Shown in pieces: positions 25,022 to 36,661 of a stretch of 64,000 nucleotides of DNA. Positions within the stretch are counted from its first letter, which is position 1. Each line of letters starts with the position of its first letter. This DNA is from Symbiodinium kawagutii. Lineage: Eukaryota > Sar > Dinophyceae > Suessiales > Symbiodiniaceae. The stretch lies in NCBI GenBank assembly GCA_009767595.1, contig VSDK01015343.1:437660-501659 (forward strand), read 5' to 3'. The notes below the pieces were generated by a model. The model worked only from the letters and a program-made list of their open reading frames with translations, was not told the DNA's origin and made no database searches. The position numbers and the translations under genes were made by a program.

Positions 25022-25662
25022 CTGAAGCCAATGACTGGCTGAAGTGATCTGTGGAATCAAGTACTCTCAGCCATCATTCACCATCGCCCCTGACCGCTCA
25101 CGATCACTTAGCATCATCAAGCATCATGAAACAGTGTTAACCACCAAACGACAATTTTATAATCATAGCATATCATAGCATTGCATAGCCACCATGAACG
25201 ATCTATTAGCAATCGCTAACATTGGGGTGGACTTCTGACAATATTCTCCATAATTCCAAAGGTCCCATGTGATCATTGATCCCTCGTTGAGCGTTTATTC
25301 CGAGAAGCTCTTGTAGGGAGGCCATGTTCCTGCCAAAGTGCCACTGACAAAGGGTGGAGGTACGATGCAGCCGCAATAAGGATGATTCACGATCAAAAGC
25401 ACATTTCTTAAAAATTAGGTGTACATCCCCCCATTGGGCTGAAAAGGATGGAAGCCATCATGACCTTCTGATCATCATGGGGATGACGATGATGGCAATG
25501 ACAATGACAACGACGACTGGCTGAAACTGCTGTGGGGACTTCCCAGGGCGCAGGAAAATGACCGGCCGGAAAGGGTGGCAACGAGAAGTTGGAATACGAC
25601 CATCCACTCCTGCAAACTGACCATTCAAAAATGGAACATCGACCATCTGGTTTCACCACTCC

Positions 25663-25735
25663 CTGTAGCTCTTTAGCTTCCCCTTTAAAGGGATTTAGGG
25701 ATACCCCTGGCTCCTTAGCTCCCTGAGAATCACCA
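25663..25735 (+). repeat. Dispersed repeat with GGGATACCCCTGGCTCC core, copy 1
   Basis: AGCTTCCCCTTTAAAGGG followed by TTAGGGATACCCCTGGCTCC matches 57699-57752 (CCTTCCAAGGGGATCTAGGG, then ATACCCCTGGCTCC). The core is partly palindromic and both copies are flanked by AGCTCC. Confidence 0.6.
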
Positions 25736-25973
25736 GCTAGTAATGCTTTGACCTATCAACACTGGTGATTTCGAGCTTTCAGATTGGTGTACCAGAGAGT
25801 AAGGGGAACACAAAAACTGCGGCCAGCGAAGTTGAGGTGCCGCCAGCAACATGGATATTGTGCCTCTGAAATGCCACAAATTGCCCGACCTGAAATGCAA
25901 AGCCTACGCTAGCAGTTTCAACGGGGAACCGTGGTAATAGTCTGAGAACAATATGAGTACGTGGTGGTGCAGT

Positions 25974-26069
25974 GGTGTCTCAAAATAGGGTAAAAAGAAC
26001 CAATAACCATTTTAAAAATAAACCCACCATTTTATACAAGTTTTCGTGCCCCCCGATTGTGAGAAATCC
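25974..26069. mobile_element. Hairpin MITE, family 1, diverged copy
   Basis: Left end GGTGTCTCAAAATAGGG; right end CCCCCCGATTGTGAGAAATCC, with the usual ATGG/CCAT interior in degraded form. It lies directly downstream, on the minus strand, of the second GT61-like exon. Confidence 0.45.
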
Positions 26070-26082
26070 TCGTGTGTGGTGC

Positions 26083-26156
26083 TCAAACATCTGCTGTCAG
26101 ATCTGCTCCTTCCAGTCCAGCGTGTGCACGCGCAGTGCCAACAAATTCCAGGACAC
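26083..26156 (-). CDS. GT61-like glycosyltransferase, exon following the HGG motif
   Basis: Acceptor CTCAACCGCAG. If joined to the exon at 26328-26403, two leading bases complete a Gly codon and the frame reads VLEFVGTARAHAGLEGADLT and ADV before TGA. The V-L/I-E-F/I sequence is what normally follows the HGAGLxN block in GT61 (DUF563) glycosyltransferases after about ten residues, so the join is attractive. Whether the TGA is the true end or lies past a donor is open. An alternative phase reads SWNLLALRVHTLDWKEQI to another stop. Confidence 0.4.
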
Positions 26157-26327
26157 CTGCGGTTGAGGCGGTTCGGTGAAGCCAGTGGAAACCCGTCAGA
26201 TTTGGCTGGGATAAGCCGGGCCACTGAGCACCCTGTTGGGGACCCAGCTATGGACATGTTATGGATTGAAGTGATGGATCATGATGGGGCAGGATCCGTC
26301 CCAAAGGTGGTCCTCCAGCCCTCCCGC

Positions 26328-26403
26328 CTGCATCCAAGGGTGCAAAGAGAATGTTGGCCAAGGCACCCCCGTGCGCACCGATGACGAGCCGAGCCAAGCG
26401 CAT
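26328..26403 (-). CDS. GT61-like glycosyltransferase, exon with the HGG-LAN motif
   Basis: After acceptor GTTCGCCAG the minus strand reads MRLARLVIGAHGGALANILF, then APLDA, and stops at a GC donor (GCAG/GCGGGA). GT61 family enzymes (plant xylosyl-/arabinosyltransferases, EOGT-like O-GlcNAc transferases) carry a conserved VIGxHGAGLxNxxFxP block; here the second residue of GAG is Gly. GC donors are known in dinoflagellate introns. The expected Gln just upstream of this block (VRQ) lies in the preceding intron-like bases, so the acceptor could be misplaced. Confidence 0.5.
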
Positions 26404-27735
26404 CTGGCGAACAGTGGTGGTACGGGCCATGAATGATCACTCTGTCGTGTGGATTCCTTACCGCTGCTGCAATCACACGTCTGGGAGGATTGAGAACAAC
26501 TGTAGCTTCAGAACTAGCATGCTAATTAGGGTCACAAGGGTAGCCATGTTTGCGACGACTGGTGAATCCCGGCTAGACAACTTTTGAACAGAATGCAGCC
26601 TGATGTTGGATATGATTATCATAGCTTCTAGATGTCTAGAAGTCATGAAGCCCATGGTACTTTTGGCTATATATAATGCATGGCACAAAGCGAAAGCACA
26701 GGATCTGGAAGAAACATGGTCGTGCTGCGAGGTCCGTACATCACGTGATGCGATGACGCACGCTATGAAATTTCGAAGCGCTTGACAGGGCCAAGGATTT
26801 TTTATCGCAATCCTTCCCGCTGATGGTTGAATCTTCCACCCTCCCACTTTGTGGTCAAGAACTTTTGCAATTTAGGATATCAAAGGCGCGCCCTGCGAAG
26901 GGAGAGCAAGGTGAGGTTGCAACTAATCCCGAAAATATAAGCCAATCAACCATCCCAAAGATCCCAAAGATGGGGGAACATAACTCAAACCGACCAGCAA
27001 GCCATTGCTGGTAGTGAACCACTATTTGACCCATAAGTTCGCCACCGGAGCCATGGCTAACCATAGCTAACCACTATAAACCGTAATCCACCATAGAAAT
27101 ACTCTAGTTTCCTTACGAAAAAAATCCAAACTGCCAGGGCTCCACTCCCTCGGTTTCTGACACTGCTGAATTCAAGGGTGCCCTTCCCCTCAAGTGGCCT
27201 CCCGAATCTGGTCGAGAAACACTTCTCTACCTGAAGTCGCGGCTGGAACCAACTTCCATTGGTTTGTGCTAAACGGACAACATGCTACTGACCTTACACC
27301 AAGTGTAGGTACATTATCATGCTGCCATTTCACAGGTTGGTTGCCTCAGATTGGTCTATTTCGTTGTGGTAAACCTCCATCCTCACCCACCCGCGACCCA
27401 ATAAGGATCAGTCTCATGGGTCAAGATGTTGATCCCTTCTAATGGGAGGTCGCCCATCTCAACACACCAGGCACACGACAAAGGGAAAAACAAACTGCAT
27501 AAGCACATCAAGCTCACGCACACGCGCCTGCTTCTCAGAAAGCAAGCCCCCAAATTGCCCTATAAAACCAACCAGGAAAACCATTTCTGGTGGTTCCCTA
27601 GGACCAAGAAATCATCTATAGATATGCCAATAAATACTCAAATCAATACTCAAATCACCACCAACCAACCAGATTAGCAGTAACACCGACCAGGTGATTT
27701 GTGAATCGGGCAGCCCTTGGTTGGGCACAGCGCAC

Positions 27736-27798
27736 CGTCGCCAAGCTGCTTCCGCAAATGGACTTGAGCAGCTCAGATCGGTTGGCCGCAGTCAACAC
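27736..27798 (-). CDS. Probable short exon, unknown protein
   Basis: A 63-nt phase 0/0 exon (21 codons) reading VLTAANRSELLKSICGSSLA and T, between acceptor GTGGCTAAG and donor GTGCGC. The frame is open well beyond both ends (upstream ACVAK, downstream VRCAQPRAARFTNHL), so the true exon could be longer. Protein-like composition on the minus strand only. No family recognised. Confidence 0.35.
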
Positions 27799-27904
27799 CT
27801 TAGCCACACAGGCCATGGATAGAATGTAGCGTCTACAAAAAAATATGTATCCTGTATCTTCCAAAGTGTATATTGAAATAAATAGATATGTTCACATACG
27901 ATAA

Positions 27905-28020
27905 ATAAATAAATATATATATATATATATAACCAAGAAATAAAAATAGACATATTATATATATTTTTTGATAAATTAATACACATGAATAAAAAAAAAT
28001 AAATATATACATACATATCT
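27905..28020 (+). repeat. (TA)n and A/T-rich microsatellite block
   Basis: TAAATAAATA followed by (TA)n and A-rich tracts. Further A/T-rich sequence to about 28200 holds loose GTATCTT and ATGTTTAC motifs faintly like the palindromic array at 20447-20838. Confidence 0.7.
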
Positions 28021-28708
28021 TTGGTAATGCAATCAGAAATGATTTTAGGCCTACTGAATCCGAGCATATACACGTTCTTGTAGATGAATAAAACCATTTC
28101 TATATAAATGAACATAATTACACCAAAAAAATGCATTTCTTGGGTAATGCAAAAATGTATCTTGTAAAATGTGGACAAATGTAGATGTTTACATATGTTT
28201 CGCTGTGAAAAAAGAAAATGAGGCAAGGATATTATTGCAAGTATTGCTTGCCCACGTGGACATGAATGCTCAAATACAAGTTCATAAGCTCCATGTAATT
28301 GTCTCAGAATGTCTCTATCTATCTGTGTGGTTGTATGCGTGTGTGTGTGTATATGTGTGTGTGCATGTGCGTGATAGATCCGCATATGCCAATGCAAGTC
28401 AAGCAAACATGAACACACACATACACACATCATCACACATCTATATATATCACATCTATATCTATGTAGGGATACCAGCTACCACCATGGCCAACAACAA
28501 AGGGGCAAATAAACGAGCGAGCCCTGACATGACGCGACATGAGTGAATGCACAAACTAAAAGTCTAAACCGACATGACCCATTGTTCGTCCTGAACCGAT
28601 TGACCACTATCTGTGCGTATCATTTTCCTCTCTCTCTCTCTCTCTCTCTTGGTACACTTCTCGATTTGTACATATCATGATAGTCATTGTTATTTTTGGT
28701 ACGCTCAC

Positions 28709-28778
28709 CGGCGGAACTGTCATTCGGGATGATCCTGTCTGATCGGATGATTCGGAATGGCTGACCGCGGGTATTGAC
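28709..28778 (-). CDS. Short exon with canonical borders, unknown protein
   Basis: A 70-nt exon with acceptor CGCAGTTGCAG and donor GTGAGC, both canonical. It encodes VNTRGQPFRIIRSDRIIPND and SSA, then one base of a split codon. This is one of the cleaner exon signatures in the window, though 23 residues are too few to place in a family. The frame continues open upstream through the acceptor as MPRLPQLQ, so a longer exon is possible. Confidence 0.45.
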
Positions 28779-28859
28779 CTGCAACTGCGGCAGCCTTGGC
28801 ATGACACATACACAGCTCTGATTACATCGGTTCCAAAACTGCAAATCCACTGGCATCAA

Positions 28860-31800
28860 CTCTCTGCACAGCTCTTGAAAACGACATATCTACTGGGGAA
28901 AAGCGCTTAGCCTTTCCTACTGCGTCTACTGCAAAGGTTTCTTTTCCAAATCATCAAGGTGGGATGGGTTACTGGCTGAAACTGGCTGCAAAGTGGCCAA
29001 CAATGAGGGAACTCTACATAACATGAGCACACATGCTATGAATTGAATGAATCAAAAAAGGAGCATATATGTGTAAGTATAAATACCGCTAAACAAGAAA
29101 TGCAACATGGAGGTCTGAGGTCTCAAAAAACCAAACACAGACACACATAACAAAAACAAACATAAACAACAAAAAGAAAAACACCAAATTTTTTTGCGGG
29201 GTCTCCAAGGACTTTCCTACATTTCAAAGGGGAAAGGGAACAACAATTAAGAACAAACTGAAATAAATGAAACAATCATTTTGCTCTGGTGGTCTCCAAG
29301 GATTTTTCCTTTTGCCTATTGTTTCAAATGTTTGTGTTTACTAATTATTTATTCACTTTTGTTGGTTGAGTTTTCTACCAGTACCTTAGTAACCAGCCGG
29401 CTGATTCTCACTGAAGGCAAAAATGTTTTCAAGTGAATCAATTTCTTCAATTAGTAAAATATCCCACGGCTGCGAAACGCCAATTGGTTTAGAAGAAAAA
29501 ACGCTAGGAAAACTCCGTAAACTATAATCGATGGTAAATGGCTAATTGTATTAATAATACAGATCAACCATGAACAAAGGAATGACTGACCACTGGCATA
29601 TGATGAGACCAGAAGGCCCTGCTGCCCAAGGACCGACCGAGTGAGGGACAGGGCGTCCTGTTCGTTGGCGATGGGCCTACGCTCCTTGGTGCCGCAACCC
29701 CTTGAGTTAGAGTGGCTGGTGCTATCATGGGGAAGGTAGGTGACCCCACCCCAAGGTGATCCACCCAGAAATGGATGGTTAAGCATCCCTTGTTAATGTT
29801 GGATGGTGGCTATTTAACTCATTGATCAACCCTAGATACTAGCGCCTGGTATGTGACCTGTGCTACTGGTATGTGACCGGTGCTACTGCCTAAGATCTGA
29901 CCTTTTCTTGGCTCACATTCTGGCATTCTAGCATTGGATGAGTGACACTAGATTTACTGCGTCTGCTAGTTGTAAGAATATTGGTTCCAAAAATTGTATA
30001 AAGCATAGAAAAGTCAGTACCAACAAATAACTGTATAGTTGCTAAAACTGGAGATGAGACATGTGGTGGGCCTCAAAGGTGCATGGATTGGCTGAGTTCC
30101 GAAACATCTGCAACCCTAAGCTATTTACCGTTTCAATTCTGATTCAAAAGTATGAGAAGCTTGCTTATCAACAAAACAAATTTTGAAGTGGAACAGTCCA
30201 TGGCTCATGCGGGTGCACATATATGCAGAAGTGTTTTCATATGTGTGCAAATACGTAGGCTGGCATCAATAGATACATCTATATAAGTTTCTAGGCATGG
30301 ATGGGCAGCGCATGTGTCCTTGCAAACTCACGCAAATACAACTGCATTTGAAAGCAAACATCCAAAAAATGCAGACCTTCATGTGCACCAGAAATGTTTG
30401 GTCTGACTGAGTCACTTCTTCTCGCTAAGTGGCATGGGCATGGGTGAACTCCCAGCCGGGATACATGCATACACACACACACATATAAAGAAATACCAAT
30501 AATGACACACACACACACACACACGCATGAAAACACATAAGCTCACGTACGCCCTTGCTTTCCACCACGTCTCCAAATAAGCGCCGGCTCTTGCGAATGG
30601 AAAACGTCAAAGCGGTAGTTGCTGAAAACCTAATGCATGAACTAAATACAGTTTCATTGATCGGCCCAGTGCTTCCACATAGCAACTTACATCCTACGAC
30701 ACAAACCCACTTGGACAAGAAAAGTAAAACTGTGCAGCTAAAGATAGTTGTAGATCATATTTGATGGTCATATTTGGCCATGGCGTTTGCATTAAACAAA
30801 TCCCGTTCCTCCAGTGACCCTGACCTCCCAGCCATGTCTACACTCAGCCGAGATGCTGTGCACCTCTGGAGGAAAACCAAGTCCGCATGGACTTCGGGCT
30901 CCTGGTACCCAGCTGTGACCCATGTGAAAGTTCAACAGATTGGTCAACAGACCCGAGCACACACATATTGTTGGTTAATCAATGGTTAATGACTAATCAA
31001 TTGGCAAACAAATGCGTAGACACTTTCTTTGCACATGTAGGTAAATCTGTTAATGCAACCGATAAATACGAAAAACATGTCAAACACAATTCAACAAACA
31101 CACATACACGCAGAGTCGGGCATGTTTTCTGGCTGGTGCAACAAATGCCCACATATGCACATGTATATATATATATATATATTTACTGTATACAATGTAT
31201 AATGATTGATTTATTGATGTAGGTGTGTTGCCCCACAAGAAGAAAGTTGTTACATCCCCACTTAATAAATCAACATAATCAAGTTGTGTCCTGGCTCACT
31301 ACTGAACAGCCTGCTCCCTTCTACTATAGCATATCTGATTATCACTGATGCGGCTTTTCAGTCATCACTGCAACACGTAGATGCTAATGGTAAATTCCCC
31401 AACTCGAAAAAGAAAACATCGCAAAACCCATGAATCTGATTCCTGGAACTTTTGACCGAATTTCCTATCAAACTACCCAGAAAACCCACATAATTATATC
31501 ATCGTTGAAGCAACGGTTCCCCGTTCGAAACCTAAAACAAAAACACATTGGCGAAAACAAGCAAAACCCTGACGTGGATTTTTTCAGGTATTGGGTAACC
31601 AAGCAGCCGGTGGAAGAATTCCACGAGTTAATATTCAATCGGTCATGAGGGTAGCGTATTGTTGCGGGCTGGCATCCCAATTCACGGGTTTCGCAACCCG
31701 CATCTTTAGGTTTCTGAAAACCTGGCACTCAGAAGCATGAAAACGCGTGGATGCTAAGCGCTCTAGTAGCGCATTGGTCAACAAAGTCCTATGGTCTCCA

Positions 31801-32340
31801 CGTCATCTGACTTCAGCATCCCTTCTGCGGGGCGCTGTCCGGTCCTTCCTGGATGCAGCCCTGTGCATATAGGTCTGCCCTCTGGAAGGTGTTTGCTCCC
31901 ACACCCGCTGTTTCACAAATGGCTATCGAACAAACAATGGCAACGACAATGACAAAGTCATTAGTTGTAAACAATTTTCATGCCTGAGAATTTGAGAGGA
32001 ATTTTGACGTGTCGACCTCTAACTAGGTGACCCCCTGGAAACTGGGGCCATGCGACTTGGCATATTCCATTGAAACCCAGCGGCACTGGATGAAGTTTGG
32101 ATCTCCAGAGCCAAATGGTCAGTTTCAATTGCATATGACCAAAGCATTATGTAACTATGACTTCACTAGAGCCATCTGCTGCAGCTGGTGCTTCTTTGGA
32201 AGAGCCAACTACTGGGCTTGACAGTGGGACGCCAGTCCTGCAGCTGCGCGCCGTTAATGATGGCACTGGTGATTTCATCACGCACCTGGGTCATGGCTGA
32301 GCTCACCACCAGCCAACGCAGTGATTGGGTCAAGGGCGAT
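28860..32340. other. Long stretch without a bordered gene
   Basis: Contains (CA)n at about 30470-30525 and (TA)n at about 31163-31181. Minus-strand segments read as protein without clear borders: 29620-29740 (RRPIANEQDALSLTRSVLGQ), 30560-30680 (FSATTALTFSIRKSRRLFGD), 30780-30930 (AGYQEPEVHADLVFLQR) and 32170-32330 (SSAMTQVRDEITSAIINGAQ). They probably include real exons. Confidence 0.35.
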
Positions 32341-32345
32341 CATAT

Positions 32346-32446
32346 GGGTGTTTCTCAAAATGGGGGACTCAAAAAATGGATGGTGTATCACCAGAAATGG
32401 TTTTAAACTGGACGATTTTGAGGGTCACCAGTTTTGAGAAACATCC
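32346..32446. mobile_element. Hairpin MITE, family 1
   Basis: GGGTGTTTCTCAAAATGGGGG on the left pairs with a right end containing CCAGTTTTGAGAAACATCC. Interior AAAAAATGGATGGTGTATCA is typical of the family. Confidence 0.6.
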
Positions 32447-32522
32447 ATGTAGGTGGGTAGACCGATAGTCAACAAACAAGTAGAGATAAGGATGAGCCAA
32501 AGATAGAGATAGACATACAGGC

Positions 32523-32615
32523 ATGTGCCAAAAAAGGGTAAATAATGGGCCCCACCAAGAATGTTTGTCTTACTGGGAAACCATTGGTTTTGGGGGTGCC
32601 ACTATTTTGGCACAT
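32523..32615. mobile_element. Hairpin MITE, second type (TGCCAAAA ends)
   Basis: ATGTGCCAAAAAAGGGTAAA, then TAATGGGCCCC, mirrors GGGGTGCCACTATTTTGGCACAT at the right end. The 93-bp hairpin has an interior like family 1 (CCATTGGTTTTGG) but different termini. It is the only copy I saw. Confidence 0.5.
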
Positions 32616-33163
32616 ACCCACACATGCCTAATACCTACTGGGTGTCTAGACATTTGCCACAAGAGTGAACAAAAATATAGACACATGCAAAAGGAGTCAT
32701 ATTGATGTCAAATTTGGATACTGCTATTATTAACATATGTAAAAAGGATTTGTGCAAATGTAGGTTGATGAATGCTTCGGCACGCATAGCCAAATATATG
32801 ATTCATAGATTCATGCATTTGATTCATACTGCCTTGTAACACCCCGGCCGGTCAACACGTACAACGTCCAAGCACTGCTCTGGTCAAGCCCTGCTCAACG
32901 CATAGACCAAGGAATTGGTATTGCATGGGGTAGCCGAATGATGATAATCGTCAACATGATACTATACTTAATGTAAAATCATAATATCAATACTGACTAT
33001 GATGGTAAAAATCATGAATCATGACCGAATTGATATATTTACATGATTCACCCCCTGGATGCCGATGGTCCAATTGCCGGACTCTAAGCAATATGTTTTG
33101 AAATGGCTTCAAACTGCTTGAGTGGGAGTTACACTCCGGCAAGCTAACATGATGGTTCTTTGC

Positions 33164-33340
33164 CTATAAATAGTGGTGATGTTCAGCTTCCAGGTTAGGG
33201 ACTGCCAGGCTGGGTACAGGGAAAGGATTGCAGAGAGTTTCTGATGCACCTGCCAGCTCAACATCCGATGCCAAAAATCTGAATAAGCGCGACCTTGGAG
33301 CTGCAGCGCGGTATCCAACAGCTATGATGTTTGGATCCAT
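33164..33340 (-). CDS. Possible short coding exon with its own ATG
   Basis: The minus strand opens with ATG at 33340 and runs 58 residues to TAG: MDPNIIAVGYRAAAPRSRLF, then FLASDVELAGASETLCNPF, ending EAEHHHYL. An overlapping frame (DTALQLQGRAYSDFW...) is also open, so the phase is uncertain. Alanine-rich, no recognisable domain. It could be a first exon or a small protein; splice sites were not identified. Confidence 0.3.
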   Translation of the reverse strand: MDPNIIAVGYRAAAPRSRLFRFLASDVELAGASETLCNPFPVPSLAVPNLEAEHHHYL

Positions 33341-33952
33341 TTGCTACAACAGTTTGACCAACATTTGATGATTTATTATGATCTATTCATATTCATTGCC
33401 ATCCAGTTTTCAGAGGAAATCATGAGCTGACGGTGATTTAGGTATTCATGATGATCATTGACTAAATTGTCAGTGCGAAAATCATTTAGCTGCACATGCA
33501 AATCACAAAATAGATAACAGAAACATAACTCTCTCTCTCTCTCTCTCTCCTTCTCAACTTTGCAATGATGGTAATGACGATGATGACACCGATGATAAAA
33601 ATGACAATGACATTGACTATGGTGATCATGATCATGAGGGCAATGATCATCATGGTGGCAGTGACGATGGCAATGACAATTATCAAAACTACGATGACAA
33701 TGATGCAATGATGATAATGCTGATGATGATGCTTATAACAATGAAAGGGGGAGGAAAAACACAACGGAAAACGAGTTGGAGCAAACTAACATCAAACAAA
33801 CAGTGCACGTAGCGATCGATTTCTCCTTCTTTTTTCCCTCATTCACTGTGCATATGTACATGTATATGTAGTACATGTATGTTGGGCATACAAAATGGAA
33901 TGTAACACATTTACTCATTACAAAAATGGAAAAAAGTCTTCAGATTCCAGTA

Positions 33953-34330
33953 TGTATGCATGTATGCATGTATGTATGTATGTATGTATGTGTTTATGTA
34001 TGTATGTATGTATGTATGTATGTATGTATGTATGTATGTATGTATGCATGCATGTATGTATCTATCTATCTATCTATCTATCTATCTAAGTATCTATGTA
34101 TCTATGTATGTAAAATTTATGTATGCATACATGTATGTATGTATAAATTCTGAATATATGTGTATGCATGTATGTATGTACGCACGTATGTATCTATGTC
34201 TATGTATCTATGTATGTCTGTAGCTATGTATGTCTGTAGCTATGTATCTATGTGTGTCTGTAGCTATGTATCTATGTGTGTCTGTAGGTATGTAGGTGTG
34301 AAGGTTTGTAGATATGTAGGTTTGTAGGTA
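33953..34330 (+). repeat. (GTAT)n / (ATCT)n tetranucleotide array
   Basis: About 380 bp of ATGT, then ATCT, then degenerating GTATCTATGT and GTAGGT repeats. The long Tyr/Met/Cys frames across it are artefacts of the repeat. Confidence 0.95.
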
Positions 34331-34614
34331 TGCATGCATATATCTACGTATGTCGTGATTGTGTGCATGCGGGCATAACAAATACTTCCACATTTGAATG
34401 CACCGCATGAATTCAAGAAAAACCAACTGTGCACATGTACATCCTACCACATCCTTCCCCCTCTATCTGGAAGCAAAAGTGAAGAAATCAGTGCCACTGT
34501 AACAAACCTGCTTAAATGAAACATGTCGAATCCAACATGTTGTCATGAGTTACCCATGAGTTACCCATGAGTTACCATCACTTCATGAGATCGTTTCGAT
34601 CACCCACTGTTCAC

Positions 34615-34760
34615 CATGTGCCAGCGGCGAGGCAGCCAGGGAACCATCCCGGTCTCCGAAGGACAACTGGGGTAGACGACTCGCATCAGGGCCTCCGGCA
34701 CGGAAAACGTGCATAGTGCCTGAGAGCGGCAACGATTGATGGCTGGGGAAATCCTTTCCC
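34615..34760 (-). CDS. Exon of a minus-strand gene, possibly gene B, second of a pair
   Basis: A 146-nt exon between acceptor CCCGGCGGCAG and donor GTGAAC. Two leading bases complete the Gly codon left open by the exon at 35025-35112. The frame then gives 48 residues without a stop: ERISPAINRCRSQALCTFSV, PEALMRVVYPSCPSETGMVP and WLPRRWHM. The phase match across a 264-nt intron supports both exons. Family not recognised. The next exon downstream was not found. Confidence 0.5.
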
Positions 34761-35024
34761 CTGCCGCCGGGACACGATATCAGTGCACCAGAATGGAAAC
34801 ACCAACATTGACCCTGCCCAGAGGGTCTAGGCAAGCATTAGTTTTTGGAGAATAAGTCACAACTATTAACCGTCGATGAACCATAGGCAAATGCAAACCA
34901 TGACATAACCATTACTTCACCATCCACGATTCACAACCACCAACAATGATGAACGGCTGTTGGTCATAACTCCAACCATCCAAACATGGGTTGTGGGGCC
35001 CCACCACCGCCAAGTGCCACGCAC

Positions 35025-35112
35025 CGCGGAGCAAGCGTCGCTTGGTGCACAAGACCATCTTCGGGTGGTCGGGTTCGAAGGTGGCGCCTAAATCCAGCGC
35101 CAGGATCGAGTC
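35025..35112 (-). CDS. Exon of a minus-strand gene, possibly gene B downstream of the retrotransposon
   Basis: An 88-nt exon with acceptor GACCGTTGCAG and donor GTGCGT, both strong. It reads DSILALDLGATFEPDHPKMV, then LCTKRRLLR and one base of a Gly codon. It starts in phase 0, as required if it follows gene B's 46078-46210 exon, which ends in phase 0. In that case the 11-kb gap is mostly the inserted retrotransposon, but the phase match alone has a one-in-three chance. Function unknown. Confidence 0.5.
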
Positions 35113-35677
35113 CTGCAACGGTCAGGGGGTCCCTGCAGCCCTGGCACTGTGAGATGTTCGGGTGAGATCACCGGTTGATGTTGGTTGGAAGATGGTAATG
35201 AAGTGTGATGGATAAGAAACATGGATTGGTCAGTTATGGTTGAACATGTGGTTTGACCTCAATTGTTGGCTTACTCTGATATAAACATGATATGAACATT
35301 CCTCCAGCCTCATTTAACCTACCCATGTAACCAACTTGAGTAAACCAAATAATCATAGTCTTGAAAGGCGTTGAAAAATCCATAGGGGAAAAAGCATCTA
35401 AGACCCCAACCAATTTACCAAGCACATCATTGCCTAGCGATATGTAGCAATGATACTGCAAAGTGGTGCTTAATAATGGTGGCTCAGGATAGTCATTGAG
35501 CAATATTATATAATGGTTGGCAGTGATAGTTGAAAGGTACATTCTAGTTGAAATGTGTTGATTAGATATTTGAGTACAAGATCGAAGTGCCTGTTTCTAC
35601 ACAAGAGAGAAAATGTGCATGGCCTCTGCACTTACAATTTCACTACCAACAAAATCACATGCTACACAAAGTTTTGC

Positions 35678-35766
35678 GTGTTTCTCAAAATAGGGGACCC
35701 TCAAATCATCATGCATAGCAAAAAGGCAACCATAACTTTGGGGTTCCCTATGGCTTGAGAACCCCC
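35678..35766. mobile_element. Hairpin MITE, family 1
   Basis: GTGTTTCTCAAAATAGGGGA on the left mirrors TTCCCTATGGCTTGAGAACCCCC on the right. The interior contains AGGCAACCATAACTTTGGGG, also present in the half-copy near 9020-9074. Confidence 0.6.
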
Positions 35767-36480
35767 TCATGCACCTCCCCCAACAGTCTGCGTGGCCACT
35801 GTTCAAGCCTCTGGTTTGGCGTAGGTGATGTGGCCCATACCAACCAAGCCGTCGTGTTAGCAAAAGTTGAATTTAAACGATGGTTGATGGTAATTACTTG
35901 TATTCAGTAATAACGTCTAATAGCAGTGATTGATACAAGTGGCTAATCTAGTAGTGGGGAGTTAATAGCTCCGCAACGGCAAGCAATAATAAGTGCATAC
36001 TTAACATTGAGCATATGAATCGACAAACACCCACACTCAATCATATTGCATAATTTGTCTGGAAATCAGCAATTAAAGTATTTTTACTGAAACAATACGA
36101 AAACACACAAACATTTGAATATCTAAATATGTATATATTTAAATATGTGGGTGTGCAAAAAAGGATGTGACAATAATTGATAATATGTGTAAATTCTCTT
36201 CATGCATGCCTCCAAATCCAATGCCCAAATGATGATCTTCATTCTTCCAGTGTTCGGACCTGTCTTTCCTCGAAAGAAATGAATTCAATGGCCGACTCTG
36301 TCTCAACTCACACATGGGCATGTGGCATAAGCCAACCAACACATGATAGTCCCAACAGAAGAACCGCTGCTTTGCTCACACCCTGTACCAAACGGCTATC
36401 TACAGGATTTTCCATCATGGAAGAATGACAGCGTTTTAGCCATAGGTGAACTTGCCACTTCATCAAGCCGATTTGTCCAA

Positions 36481-36497
36481 AAATGGTGTACCCCAAA
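36481..36497 (+). repeat. Target-site duplication, left copy
   Basis: AAATGGTGTACCCCAAA, identical to 45955-45971. The flanking bases differ on both sides. Confidence 0.9.
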
Positions 36498-36661
36498 GCC
36501 GTCTTGGCTCATCAGCTGAGCGGCTCAGGGTTGGGTGCCCGGGGGGAGGCCTTTGGTCTCTCGTCTACTAGTACCTTCGATTTGGTACACCCGTACGATT
36601 GTGATCTCGGCTTTCACTGGCTGATTTTGGTTGGCTTTCTTGATTCTCTTGGTGATTGGCT
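36498..36661 (+). promoter_or_regulatory. 5' leader of the retrotransposon with a spliced-leader-like start
   Basis: The leader begins GCCGTCTTGGCTCATCAG exactly at the edge of the target-site duplication. The conserved dinoflagellate spliced leader is, from memory, DCCGTAGCCATTTTGGCTCAAG. GCCGT and TTGGCTCA match in order, with seven bases missing between them and a C inserted. No ATG occurs before 36662, so ORF1 has the first start codon. Any internal promoter is not recognisable by eye. Confidence 0.45.

Noticed and set aside
33875..34223. Long Tyr/Met/Cys-rich frames
   Set aside because: They are translations of the (GTAT)n/(ATCT)n array in each phase; no non-repeat coding sequence continues from them.
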